Source: Thozetella sp. PMI_491 (taxonomy: Eukaryota > Ascomycota > Sordariomycetes > Chaetosphaeriales > Chaetosphaeriaceae). From it: a stretch of DNA of 64,000 bases. Made by a program: the position numbers and the translations under genes. The stretch lies in assembly GCA_021432635.1 (NCBI GenBank), contig MU270096.1, positions 194,077-258,076 on the forward strand, read 5' to 3'. Shown here one piece after another: positions 20,524 through 32,237 of this stretch (positions within the stretch are counted from its first letter, which is position 1; every line of letters begins with the position of its first letter). Under the pieces are notes generated by a model. That model was not told the origin of the DNA. It saw only the letters and a program-made list of their open reading frames with translations, and ran no database searches.

Positions 20524-21789
20524 ATGCTATTATCTACCACCGTTGCGCTCGGAATAGTCGTCTCCCTGGCCACGGCCGAAGTGCTACCCCTGCGGCGCCG
20601 CCACGATGTCCGGCTCAGCACCCGCTCCGCCAACGCCGCCCTCACGACCGCCGACTTTGGCCTCATTTACGACGTAGAGGTCACCATTGGCGGACAAAAT
20701 TTTCTGCTCGTCGCTGACACGGGAAGCTCTGATCTTTGGGTCGTCGGTGAAGGGTACGAGTGCATCAGCGGTGCAAACAATAGCGTGATACCGCAGGGAG
20801 CATGCCGTTTCGCTTCCGCGACATACCACAAGTCCCCAACCTTCAAGAAGACGTCTGGCCAGGTATTTGGGGCACAGTACGGCGTTGGCATCGCGGTCGG
20901 CGAGCTCGGTACCGAGGAAGTTAGTTTCGCTGGCTACACCATAGAGAGCCAGACCTTCGGCTACGTCGAGCGGACCACGGCGCCCGGCAGCGGCATTGAC
21001 AGCGGCATCCTGGGGCTGGGATATCCCATCCTAACGTCTGGGCACCAGGGCGATAGCGTGGATAACTCGTCGCTGCTGTTCAACCGCACCACCTATAACC
21101 CGGTGCTCACCAACCTGATCGCCCAAGGCTCCATTGACCCGTGGTATAGCTTCGCTATTGAGCGGCTCCAGGATAAGGATCAGGAGGGTCCCGGCGGCTT
21201 CCTCGCCCTAGGCGAGCTGCCGCCCGTTGCCCACAGCCGCAAGTTCGCCGTGGCGCCCGTCGAGATAACAGAGGCGATCCCAGTGGTGCTGACGAACAAC
21301 ACGCGCCAGATCACCGAGTGGACGCTCTCCGTGTCCCAGATCGTGTGGGGCCCTCAAGACAAGCCTGGAAAGTTTAGTAACACGACCGCCTTCCAGGCCA
21401 TTGTCGATACAGGCAGCATGTTTAACAACATCCCCTCGGAGGTGTTCAACGAGATTGTGGCGCTCGTCGATCCTGCACCGGTGCTGGACGAGGGCAGCGG
21501 CGCGTACCGCGTGAGCTGCAACGCGAAAGTGCCCAAGCTCGGTGTCACCATCGGCGACCAGACATTCTACCACCTGGACGAGGACCTGATCCTGTTCAAT
21601 TACCTCGGTGATGGCGGATGCGTTCTGGCGCTGCAGCCCAGTGTCGCCGCCACAGGCCTCGCACTGAACTTTATCGGTGACCCGCTGCTCAAAAACGTCG
21701 TGTCCGTCTTCGACTTTGGCAAGAACGAGATGCGCTTCGCGGCGCGGAAAGATGGCGGCGGCACCAGCAAGGACTTCAGCGACAGCTGA
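20524..21789 (+). CDS. Secreted pepsin-like aspartic protease (A1)
   Basis: An intronless 421-residue protein. The signal peptide is about 1-18 (MLLSTTVALGIVVSLATA). The two catalytic motifs are VADTGSSDLWVV (Asp65) and IVDTGSMFNN (Asp295); the flap region has AQYGVGIAVGELG, and GSGIDSGILGLGY is the usual loop before the second lobe. A Cys pair brackets the loop CISGANNSVIPQGAC. Only about 30 residues separate the signal peptide from the mature fold, so the propeptide is very short for a pepsin-type zymogen. There is no GPI-anchor signal at the C-terminus. The frame is open back to an ATG at 20371, but that extension is Arg/His/Pro-rich and would bury the signal peptide, so I chose 20524. It probably acts extracellularly or in the vacuole. 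Confidence 0.9.
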   Translation: MLLSTTVALGIVVSLATAEVLPLRRRHDVRLSTRSANAALTTADFGLIYDVEVTIGGQNFLLVADTGSSDLWVVGEGYECISGANNSVIPQGACRFASATYHKSPTFKKTSGQVFGAQYGVGIAVGELGTEEVSFAGYTIESQTFGYVERTTAPGSGIDSGILGLGYPILTSGHQGDSVDNSSLLFNRTTYNPVLTNLIAQGSIDPWYSFAIERLQDKDQEGPGGFLALGELPPVAHSRKFAVAPVEITEAIPVVLTNNTRQITEWTLSVSQIVWGPQDKPGKFSNTTAFQAIVDTGSMFNNIPSEVFNEIVALVDPAPVLDEGSGAYRVSCNAKVPKLGVTIGDQTFYHLDEDLILFNYLGDGGCVLALQPSVAATGLALNFIGDPLLKNVVSVFDFGKNEMRFAARKDGGGTSKDFSDS

Positions 21790-22581
21790 GGGGACCCGTC
21801 TCCTCTTGTATTTCTAGCGTTTTCGGCTTCTCTAGCATTATCCGCATGCATGGGAACCAGCGCCGTTGGTTATCGGACTTTAGATTTGGCGGGCATTTCG
21901 TGGGCGCTTAGCATGGCTGCATTCGAAGTGGACGAACACTGACTGCCGGGAGACAGGGGGGTTTCATGGAGGGCTGCACATGTTTCGGTATGGCAATATA
22001 CGTAACTTAGGTATTTGATAGAATTGTTAAATAAGACTAGACAAAATTTACTGGCTACTGGACTATATAAACCCAGCCGGCCCCCGGGCTCTCATTATTG
22101 CGGCCCCAGCACTGCAGAACCTAGCTCACCACGAAGAGGAGCCAGAGCCAGTCAATACGCTTCAACTGCGCAACATGACCACGAGAGTCTAGGGGAAGAT
22201 GCTTATATGCTTCTCATCTCTATTAGATCCAGATCGGTACTAACGTGAGAGGACTTGCCCCGACCCGTCGGTTATCCCACCACCACAACCCGGATCTGGG
22301 GCGGCCGCCTGACGAGGTAACCCCCCCAGACTGCAGTCTGCGGGCCATCCGGCGGCCAGGCCAGGCGGCCTGCATGTCATATCTTAGCGGATAGTATCTA
22401 GACAGACGCCCTGGGGAGCCGTATGCTCTTCCTATTCGGGGAAAATCCGAACCCCTATGTCTTAAGCGTGGCATCTAGCACCACATACCGTACGGGCCCC
22501 GAGATTCCGGCAAGCCGACCCAGCCCTCCACGTGGTGCGCAGTCCAGCTGTGTAGATTTTGTGCCTGGAAAGTGTGTTGGA
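21790..22581. other. Convergent 3' intergenic stretch
   Basis: This is the space between the protease (plus) and the transcription factor (minus) 3' ends. No further gene is recognised. Confidence 0.5.
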
Positions 22582-24394
22582 TTATTTTACGCCTAACCTC
22601 TCCGCTATGGGTTCTATGCCGACCGCGGTTTCGAGAAGGTCGATGTGCTGCCACTCCAGAGCCTGGGGGACCAGATCGGCACCGGGGTTCATTTGGTCCC
22701 TCATCATGCTCAATTCCATCATTCTCTTAGCAACCCCACCACTAAGCGGCCCGTCGTACATGCCTTCCTTCCGCTCGCTCCTCTCCAGCAGCGCCTGGGC
22801 GCGCACCACGACTGTGCGGTCTGCGCACTTGAACGCCAGGAACGCCAGGGGAGCTATGACACCATAGCCGGCTGAGATGACCCGCCGCCTTGAAGACCTG
22901 GTGCTAGAGGTGCCAGGCTTGGCACTGCTCTCACCGGTTGTGTGCTGGGCGAGGTTGATGATGGTCTCGGAGTACTGCAGGATCGCCTCGATCTTGTCTC
23001 GGTAGGGGTTGATGTCCATGGGCGCCTCGAAAACCACCGGGTTGTACGGAATGCTGGCGGCCAAGAAGAGGGTGGCATTGTGATAGTGTACTAGGGCCAG
23101 GAGTGCGCTGGGATGTGACCGTAGATCTGAGTTAGAATCGGTAGAGCTCGTGCTGGTGCTCCCCGGACTGCCGTGGTCCCGCTCTAGACCTTCGTCGTTG
23201 GCGTCGAGCATTGCTTCAAATTTGTCGTGCCACAGGGCGAACTGGGCCCCCAGGACTTCCTTCTCCCGCATGAACTCGGGTGGCAAGTTCTCGACGAGAC
23301 CAAACTTGTACTCCGGGTTGGGGATCAGCAGGTGCAGGGTCCAGTTCTGGAGCTTCGCCAGTACCGTGTGGGCTTCTTCCAGGCCGCGGAACGGCTGCGG
23401 GCCGATGCACGACACAAGCCCCATCTTCTCCTGAGGGGTTACCAGGTCCAGGAGCGGCGTACGATCATACTGGTACATGGCGGCGGCGAGGTCCAGGCGC
23501 TGGAACAGGTCCTCCAGCTTGAACATATCTGCCATGTCCTGGGCCGTCCGCGACATCTCCTCCCGGTTCCCCTCATTGCTTAGTATAGAGACGGCCATCT
23601 TCAAGTGGTGGAACGCCGCGTCGCCGTTCCCTCGGGCCGTCTCGAAGCAGTAGAACAGGGCGCAGCATACGAGGACCACGATGAGTGACGGCCCCTCCTT
23701 CTCCTTGTCTTTCGCGGAGTGGTTGAGGTATTTTCGCAGACACCGCAATGACTTGTTGTATTGCATGAGGATCTCTTCGCTGGCGCCTAGGGGCATGCGG
23801 CTAATGTCCTGCGAGGTCATCATTGCGTTCTCCAGATGCACCGAGCTCAGCGCGATGACGGCTTGCCGCACAACCTGCTCGTCATGGCTGCGCTGCAGCA
23901 CGATCTTGTTCCAGAAGTCGGGGCTCAGATACCCGGACAGGTCTTCAGCAGCCTGGACGCAAAAGTAATGCAACATCCGGCGGTCCTCTTGGCTGCCGGG
24001 CACTCGGAAGGGGAGGGCGTAGGACGTGATGGCCAGCTCCAGCGGCCCCGGCAGCTTTCCCTTCTTCTCCTGCGGAGGCGGCGCTTCGTAGCCGTCGCAC
24101 TGGAAGCCGGACTTGAGGCCTGCAGCTAGGTTAGAGCTTCCGATATCATGGGTGGACGACCCGTGCTGGCGGCAGCAGGGACTTACACCGCTGGCAGAAG
24201 GGTCGTGCCTCGTCACACTTTGTATGTCGGATCCTATGCGTCGCGTTAGAACCGTCCCACTCACTTGCACTATCGAAGGGGTACCCTCGGTTGACGTACT
24301 TGCAGGTGATGCATCCAGACCTCGACCTCGGTGTGCCGGTGCGCTGCCTGGTCCATGCCTTCTTCTTGCCCTGCTCCTTTTGGTTGGCGCCCAT
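22582..24394 (-). CDS. Zn2Cys6 transcription factor (Fungal_trans_2 type)
   Basis: Three exons (24394-24300, 24233-24187, 24119-22582) give 559 residues. Splicing builds a perfect binuclear zinc cluster, C-x2-C-x6-C-x6-C-x2-C-x6-C: CITCKIRHTKCDEARPFCQRC then LKSGFQC. Both introns fall inside the cluster, the first after CITCK and the second in the fifth Cys codon. A basic stretch, RQRTGTPRSRSG, precedes it. The remaining 520 residues are the helical regulatory domain: ELAITSYALPFRVPGSQ, YFCVQAAEDLSGYLSPDFW and AVIALSSVHLEN match the Fungal_trans_2 (PF11951) pattern. It should be a nuclear DNA-binding regulator. A target cannot be named. No biosynthetic gene is directly attached; the NmrA-like and FMO genes lie 4-6 kb further right. 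Confidence 0.9.
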
Positions 24395-27300
24395 GGTGGG
24401 CGCGCGCACTTAGTCGCTCGTCAGGGTTGTTAGCTCAGTCGATCTAGTTGCCCTGCTCAGGAATGCTCACGCGGGACCGAGTCTGATCTGGCGTCGTAGA
24501 ACTGTCGTCTGAGGTGGAGCGCGAGGCCGGGTGATAAACCACCAGGTCGGCAGGACTTAGCATAAGAAGGCCGATCGGTGCGACGTAGAGCCCGCGGACC
24601 AAGAGAGGCCAAGGCCGGTTGGAACTTGGTTGTGCGAGGGGGGGGGCGTGGTCCCAGGCTGCCGCTAAAGGGGCCTTAGGGTGGAGGCGCAGGCGGCACA
24701 GGTCGATTCGAGAGTGTACCCCTGCGGAGGCCGATCATGTACCAAACAGAGCTGAGGGCGGAGTCCCACAGGGCGCCTCTGGGTGATTCGTGCAATGCCT
24801 TCGGGGGCCAAGCCCGCCCGAAGTGTACGTGTACGTTCCTACAAAGCCACCCTGCAGCGCGGGAGCGTGGGAGCAAGAAAGGTGGTGGCCATGACATCGC
24901 GGAAACTCAATCTTGAACGTTACGAGGCGGCCGCTGACGTTTCCCTCGACGCGTGCCTGTGCCCCATGCCGGCCCTAGAGGCTTAGCGGCAGCGCTTAAC
25001 CTATGCAACCCGCTAGGACGAGCTTGGCACGAGGCTCTCTAGGTAGTCTCTACACCTTAATTCTTAGCGCTTGCGATGCTGAGCACCCTGGCGCGGGTAA
25101 GCAGACACGACATCGACGTGGCGGATACGCAGAGGACAAACTTCACGACGCCAGCCGGCGGGTGAGGAGCAGGGGGACGGGACATACTGGGGGCGCAATG
25201 GGCGCAATGAAAGGAGAGAGAGTGAGAAAAAGGAATTGGGCAATGGGCAGAGTCTCAAACGAGAGGGGTTGATCTGCGTGAGCAAATGCCAGTTCGACTG
25301 TCACTTTTGAGGATGCAAGGGAGCGGGGTCAGTACCTAGCGAGAACGGGACGGTTATTGCTGCCACGCATGGCCTATGGCCTATAGTTGCCTGCCACCTT
25401 CGGCGCAGCAGGGATCCCTATTTCCTCTTGCTTGTCGGGTCCGAGAGAGATTGCCTATTACGGCGTAGACTAGAGGCTTCGATGAAGCCGGCCCCTCCTC
25501 TCTCCCGTAGACTAAGGTACCGATTTCTACATCTGGCGAACTGCCCCCTTCTGTCTCGAACAAGCCAACTACCTCCCAAGCCATTCCTCGTGGCCTCCAG
25601 CAGAATCCTCTTTCTCCACCGATCTCATTAGGATCAGCCAGGGCGGTGCCATGTCTCAGACGGCGCGGGGGATGGCGTTTCTTCTGGAGGGGAGCTGGGG
25701 GGGGGGTATGCAAGGTATAGAGGATTGGGGCCGTCTGCCTCCGTGGCGTAATCTTCCTCCTTCTGCCCCACCATCATGTCCTCTGCTTGGTCGTGAGCCC
25801 GGTGTGCGTCTGTAGAATATAGTCAAGGGGAACAAGGGTATAGGCGCCGCCTGCCCTAGCTCCGCCCGGCCGTTCCCGAGTCTCCCCCGCTCAGGTACCT
25901 CATTCCTTGTCTGGCACGGCTTCGCAGGACTGCATCGGCCATCGGCCAGCTCGCGCGAGACGTTGCGCACTCCACTTATCCGTCTTGGTGTTTGCAGCCC
26001 GCAGACGCGCCACTCGATATGACCGGGCGAATAAGTGCTGTGCCCGAGTTCCGAGCCAGGACGTCGGCGTCCAAGGTTGCCGTGAACGGCGCCTAACCCC
26101 GCCAATCGTGAGCCCGTGTCCCACACACAACGCCTCGCCATAGTCCGCGATACGTCGCTGGAGACGATGTCGGAGAAGGATATAGCGTGCGATGGTGGCA
26201 GGGTGCATCTGGGAACCTGGGTTTGGATGCGCTGCCTCGCCCCCAAAAACATACCAGGACTTGTGTCCTGTCCCATGCCTGCTCCTTGACAAGGCGGACT
26301 GGCTCTCGGGCCATCGAATGCTGGGCGGCCGTATTAAGTGGGGTGCATTGTAGCCCTCATGTACTGCCTAAGGTATGCACAATAGCTAGGGTCCTCCCGG
26401 CGCTTAAGCAACGTGGTTGCGTTGCTCAACAGACGGGCCGAAACTACAGCAGCGAGAGCTGACCGTCGACGTAGAGCCCGGACCCAACTTGGGGATGGAC
26501 CGAGCAACGAGGCAGCGCCGGCAGCATGGATATCACTTTGGCTTCCCTCCGAGCCGCCGTGTAACCTCTCCCGAGCTGCAAAATAAAGCCTTATCTTAAG
26601 TGTGGGAGGAGCGGCACAGGACCCGGGTACAGCACCCGAGAGGGATTGCATTCACCGCATCGACCTATCAGATCGCCTTGCCCAATATTGATACCAAGAG
26701 CCGGGCCTTTTGGTCGACATGGGTCTACCGGCACAGCGGGAGATGCTGCTTTTTGGAAAAGCCACCGCATTACACACCACACCGCCTATCATGTGCGAAT
26801 TGGACGATATGGGAACCACGAGCCATCCTCCTGCTACTACTGGTCTAGGGTTTGTGATGGTATGGGCACTAGTTTAGGCAAAATGACGACTGAATGCAGT
26901 CACCAGGGATTGAATGAAGGTACTGAACCACCTAGACCCCCCTAGACCCCCCTAGAACCCTCTGGCCAGCATCGCCTTCCCAGTGCCCTTCCGATATAGC
27001 CCCTCATGTCAGTTGTTCTGGCCACAACGCTGCAGTTTCTTCACACGAGGGTGGGCGGAGGCAACCTTGGTACTGAATCCTCCATTCCCAATGGATGGGC
27101 TCGAGAACACATGTGGGCTTCCCTAAGCGCGCGGAGGACCTCTCGACGTGGATTGGCTCCATGACAACCGACCTAGCCGAGATAACTACAGCGACATATT
27201 GGGACTTATGGTATCTACAGGTAGAGCAGGCCGATTGTGCCATTGGCAAGGCAGTTCGTGTCGGCCCCGCGACGGCACAGGAACTATATCCCCACTAGCC

Positions 27301-28477
27301 TAACGCTCCCGAACATCCCGAATAATTAAACGCGCACCGACTTATGCAACCACACTAAAGAGGGGTTCGTGCATTGACGGGAGATGCCGAGCCTCGAAGG
27401 ATGAAGCGCAGGCTGAAGATATGAAGACGTTGAATCGTAAGGCTTCCTGGCCCCCAAAGCCATGCAGCACAGTTCTGAGCGACGGCAATGTCGTCCTGAC
27501 CCCACTGTGTAGTTGTCTCATAGGTTTGTAGTTGCAGCGCGCCACTTGCCAGCGAGGCGTATTGGTCATAGGGTTCTCTTGGGCACGTGTATGAAACTTG
27601 CAGGTAGCCTCTGGGCACACTCTCTTCCTATACCGTTCCACCAATTCTCAGTCCACCTTGGGGGTGTGTTTATGTGTAATTCTATGCCTTGCGTTGCTGG
27701 ATCTAGGCTGCAAGGCAAGGGACCGTCTGAGCGTACCAACAAGACCAGGCCAGGATGTGCAATTTTACTTTGAGCCGGCTTTTGCACATCTTCCTGCCTG
27801 CCAAACTTTTATTGTGAACTCGTTTACCGAGCGTAACACGACTTCCAGCGTTTCTCGCACGCCGTAAAGGAAGAGGCGGCAACCTTTCACTCGGGCTTCG
27901 CATGGGGCGCAGAGGGATGCTGGGGGGGGGGCGTTAGTGAAGGGGGCCGCACTGGCGAGCGAGAGGCGTCGATGACGGTCGATGGCGGTCGCAAGGCGCA
28001 CAGGTGCAGATGGATGTTGTTGGGTGAGACACTTCCTATCACGAGGCTTTATGAGGATCGCCTTCTGTTCCTTATCGGCCAATGATTTGAACATGAAAGC
28101 TGAGACGACAGGTTCGTCGCCGAAGATCGAATCAGGTCGGCGACGACGTATAACCTCAACATTGCGTCCTGTGATGCAGGAATGTCGAGCAAAAGTAAAA
28201 ACACCGGAGTTCGGCACCTAGCAGTCTAGCAAACAAGGGACGGAGAGTGCCGTCCTCACATCATTACTGAGACAGGCGAAGAAGAGGTTTGTTTTCCCGC
28301 TCACTATGGATAGGAATGAAAAAGGAATGAAAAAGCTCAAAATATCTGAGATACAACAAGCCGTCGGGAGACGGAGCGGCTTCGATGTGGTACGCTGTAG
28401 TGACTTTGCCATGTAGCTACACAACGAGGAACTAAGGCCAGGTCTCACGCCACCTTCAACCACAGATCATGGACGAT
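24395..28477. other. Four-kilobase gene desert
   Basis: No coding gene is recognised over 4.1 kb. The longest frame (25656-26276, minus, 206 codons) is Arg/Pro/Gly-rich and lacks any domain, hydrophobic segment or splice-consistent extension. No transposase, reverse transcriptase or terminal repeat was seen. A small tandem repeat is listed separately. The left end is the promoter of the transcription factor. Confidence 0.45.
26931..26960. repeat. Tandem 10-bp repeat CCTAGACCCC
   Basis: Two perfect copies of CCTAGACCCC (26931-26940, 26941-26950) are followed by an imperfect third (CCTAGAACCC). It is a small minisatellite within the gene desert, with no visible function. Confidence 0.8.
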
Positions 28478-29657
28478 TTAGTTCCTCTTCTCGAGAACAT
28501 CCATGAAGACTCTCTCGATCTTTCCGTCCAATATCTCCTGGTAGAATGACTCGAGCGAACGGTACTTCAAGTCGGGGTACAGCTCTCTAGCAAAGAGATA
28601 TCCCAAGTAACGAGCAGCCTCTGGCGTGTTGTCACCGCGAATGCCCTGGGTGAGCCAGTAGTAGAGCCCGATCGCCTGTAGGACTGCGTTGGGGCCCTCC
28701 TCAACCCCAAGGAGCGCCTGACGGATCTCCTCTTCTGTAATCTGGGAAGGATCCTATTAGCCACGACAGTAAGGTATCCTGCGAGGAGGAGCGTGATGGC
28801 TCACATGCGAGGTCTCGATCTTCTCGCCAGTCACCTTCTCCATCGCCGCAATGGATTGGTTCTGGGAGAGCAGATCGCCGTAGACAAACACCCTACGGTT
28901 GAGCGTCCGGTCGTCAACGATTATGCGTGCGACACTGGGGCCGATGTCTCGCAGATCGGTCAGGGCCCAGGGGACGTCGCCGCTTCCCGCGATGGTGTTG
29001 CCCGGGATCATGATCGCCTTTTCTGTACGCCCGGACGGCACGCTGGGGATGTGGAGTTGGAACCACCAGCCGACCTCGATTACGGTGTAAGGTAAGTAGA
29101 GCGTTTTTATGTGGTCAATGATTCTCTCTTTCTGTCCCCTGCTGTTAGCCCTCCGGCGCTGCACGGCAGTCTCAGCCGATACCGAGGGAATTCTTGGTGC
29201 CTCACTTCTTCGCGGATGGGAATGACGCCCCGCGGTGGGCACACCGTGGCAAAGTTGCAAGGGATGAACCGCTTCACACCCGCCTTCTTGGAGGCGTTGG
29301 CAAGGGGGATTTGATCGCCCAGCCCTTGCCAGTTGACGGCGGAGATGACGATGTCAATTCCCTGCAGAAGCTCAGCCACGGCATCCTCCGGCCCTTTGAG
29401 ATCCACCCCCACAATCTTGACGCCCCTGTCCTTGAGCTTGGCGTTGGCCGGGCTGTTGATCGATGCTGGACGGGTCAGGGATGTGATTTCCTGGGTTCTT
29501 TTGGTTAGTTCGGCCTTCAACTACCCGCTGGCCTCTGGATGGGGTTGGTCGGCCAAAAAGTGCCCCTTACAAAGTCGGTCGGAGACTCAAGCATTCCGTT
29601 CACGATGGAGCATCCAGTCTCGCCAGAAGCTCCAAGAACTGCAACCCGGACCGACAT
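28478..29657 (-). CDS. NmrA / isoflavone-reductase-like NAD(P)-binding protein
   Basis: Four exons (29657-29571, 29490-29206, 29131-28805, 28741-28478) give 320 residues. The N-terminus MSVRVAVLGASGETGCSI is a Rossmann dinucleotide loop of the GxxGxxG type. The next blocks are IVGVDLKGPEDAVAELLQGI, DIVISAVNWQGLGDQIPL, AGVKRFIPCNFATVCPPRGV and LPYTVIEVGWW, all typical of the NmrA-like atypical short-chain reductases (PF05368). The invariant Lys of the plant reductases is not obvious, so it may be a redox sensor rather than an enzyme. The acceptor of intron 2 was chosen at 29132, where REE joins directly to KERIIDHIK as in relatives; nearby AGs break the frame. It lies on the same strand as, and downstream of, the FMO gene. 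Such proteins occur in both metabolite and aromatic-degradation clusters. Confidence 0.88.
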
Positions 29658-30476
29658 ATTGAGGATGATTTGAGTTTCAAGGATCGGTGATTTGGCCGAA
29701 TACACTTAGCAGTGATTTGATCGAGCTCTATCAAAGTTGGACGCTTCTTTTCCGAAAATCCAAGACAGTATACATCCAAGATATACGAATATTAATACAT
29801 ATTTTTCTTACGCCTCCTCGGAGCCGTGGTGGACGACGGCCCATCCGCGGCGGCGGCGGCGGCCGGGGGCCACGGAGCGCCGTGGATTGTTATTATGAAG
29901 GCCCAACCCTGAGCCACGGCGCCGCCCCACTTTCCTGTTTCCGACCACGCCGGATGCCAAGGTTTCCTATACGACTGCTTTGTCAGGGGAGCGAGCAAGC
30001 TCAGACTGTCAGTCCGCCCGGCGGTCTAATCTAGGGAGATCTTGGCTTTCTGATAATCTCACTGTAGGTAATCAGCGTGTTCTGTTTTACCCGATAACTC
30101 GGGGGACATTTGTCATCGATACGAACTGAACACAGAAAACTTAGGAGCTCCACTTGTGCGTCCGCGAGACGCCGGGGAGAGCAGTGCTAGTCTGCTAGTT
30201 GTCCGTCCATACGCACCAAATGCGACTAAACCCCGTCTTTGCCGCGCGGGAGGAAAGTGTTCCTTTTCGAGAGAACTACAGTGCATGATTTGGGGTGGGT
30301 CCGCAAGTCGCCTAACGACTCAACTCACGGCGACATGCGACGGCCCGGCTAGTTTGAGGCAGAGTGAGGTCATCACCGAAGCGGGAGGTTATTAATCGTC
30401 CGAGCTTATGCAACACAATACTAAATTCATTAGAACAGAGGTAGCAAACTGTTGACGCTGGCTAGCTACCGAACTG
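29658..30476. other. Intergenic stretch with CGG repeat
   Basis: It contains the NmrA-like promoter and the 3' region of the FMO gene. A GC-rich trinucleotide run (GCGGCGGCGGCGGC) lies near 29850-29864. Nothing else is recognised. Confidence 0.5.
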
Positions 30477-32237
30477 CTAGATGAACCAAAGAGAGTCGTC
30501 GGGCCTCTCACGCACTCGAGTCCTGTCCACTACAACCCATCCATCCTTCTGCCTCTCAGCGCCACTGTCGTGCTCTACCAGGACCTCCGCCGAGTACTTG
30601 TCGCTGTCGTCCGGTTTCCGCGGCCCAACCGGATACTTCTTGATGTTCTCGATGGCCCACCGCGTGGCCGCGTCCAGCACCGGCGGCGCGCGGCCCTTGC
30701 CGTCCAGCTGCGGCAGCCCTGCCAGCCGGTACAGCCACGTCAGATAGCCAACTGTTGAGCCATTGTCCCAGTCGATGTCGTGGAATCTCTTGTGCGCGTT
30801 CCGCTGCTGCTCGGCCCGCTCCGCCTCCCACGCCTTCTGCTCCTCCACTGACGGGAGCGTGGCGCGGCCCGCGAAGACGCGCGCGAGGGCAATGGCCTGG
30901 TACTCGAAGGAGCGGAACGTCAGGGCGCGGGGAACACCGACGATGCCAAGGGTCGGGAAGTCCTGCAGAAACGTGTGCTGGTAGTTCCCTAGCACCCGGT
31001 CGGCATCGTAATCCCACAGCGGCCGGCCGTTAGCCTTGACGTTCCACCAAGGGAAAGAGATCTTATATCCCGTGCAGTAGACGATGGCATCAATGTCGTC
31101 TTTTCCGAGGGTGGTGCCATCGACAAACACAATGGTGCCGTCCGCGGTATACCTCTCGATGATGGGCTTCCATACGATGCCCTCCGGCGGCAGGTCGCCG
31201 TCCCAGCGGTTCTTTGATCGCCTAGACTGGTACACGGAGCCTGCTGCGAGGCCTGATTTGATAACCTGATCCGCTACGTCGTGGCCGGAGGCGGAATTGC
31301 CGATCACGAGCAGCCGCTGGCCGGCGAACTCGTGCGCCGTGCGGTAGACCTTGGAATGCATCACGCGGCCGGGGAAGGCGGAGATGTATTCTGGGAGCCC
31401 CGGTACCTCGGGAATCTTTTGACGTCTCGCTTAGCTTTTCGTCTTTCGTGGTATTGTGCGGCTTGAAGGCTTACATATGGAACAGAGTAGTGACCGTGGG
31501 CTATCACCACGGCATCAAACTCCTCCTGCCACCACTCATCTACCTTGCGGGCAGGGTCATGCTTCCGGAGAGTCAGCCGCCACCCCTCCACCTTAGGTAT
31601 GTGCGTAACATCTTCTACGGTAGTGTTCAGCACCAGGTTGCGGTCCTGTCCGTGGATGGAGAAATAGTCCGCAAGATACTGCCTCGGGATCCAGTGCGGT
31701 ACAAACGGCCCATACGCAAAGGGTCGATCAGATAAAGACATAGCAATTGCAGGTACATTGGTCCTGGGTACCACGTTAGTTTGGCAGAATAGGACGTCTT
31801 CTAGACTAAGTCAAAGTGGACGTACGTAAGTTCTGCATACACCGGAGTCTTGTCGTAGCGCTCTTGACATGACGGGGCCGTCGTCGTCGGCAGCTTGGAA
31901 GGTATGTTTAGCGGCTTATCGATCTGGGGTGGCAGAGCCCCTGGGTGAAGCGCAAATCTGGTAGGTACAGGATCATAGAGCCTATGCTTGGTAAGTGTCG
32001 ATCGACTTAGACCGGGACTCTTGCGAGCAGCTCACCATGTCCCACCCGGCTCCTGACGCCGCTCAAAGATTTTGATCACATCAAAATACTCCTCGCCTCC
32101 GAATGCAGCAGCAGCAGCAGCGCCTTATATAGAGTTAATCACCCATTTCGCCAGACGGGCAAGTAACAGGGACGCATACCAGATGCACCGGCCCCGATGA
32201 TGGCCACCGACTTGATAGTTCTTGTGCTGCCGCCCAT
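30477..32237 (-). CDS. Flavin-containing monooxygenase (FMO/BVMO class)
   Basis: Five exons (32237-32180, 32123-32036, 31981-31826, 31763-31475, 31415-30477) give 509 residues. The FAD-binding motif KSVAIIGAGASG opens the protein and ends in an Ala run; FERRQEPGGTW follows. The FMO fingerprint F-x-G-x3-H-x3-Y is present as FPGRVMHSKVY, and the NADPH-binding motif is VIGNSASGHDVADQ. DAIVYCTGYKISFPW is the conserved C-terminal block. The family adds oxygen to N or S atoms, or converts ketones to esters; which applies here cannot be told. All five exon phases agree. An NmrA-like gene lies directly downstream on the same strand. Exon 2 begins with a GCT repeat that lengthens the helix after the FAD loop. 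Confidence 0.9.
32105..32120 (-). repeat. Coding (GCT)n trinucleotide repeat
   Basis: On the plus strand this is five GCA units plus G. On the coding strand it gives GCT x5 plus GCA, encoding six alanines right after the FAD-binding GAGASG loop of the monooxygenase. Slippage here would change the length of the first helix without breaking the frame. Confidence 0.75.

Noticed and set aside
25656-26276. 206-codon minus-strand frame in the gene desert
   Set aside because: No domain, no hydrophobic or conserved block; composition fits random GC-rich sequence.
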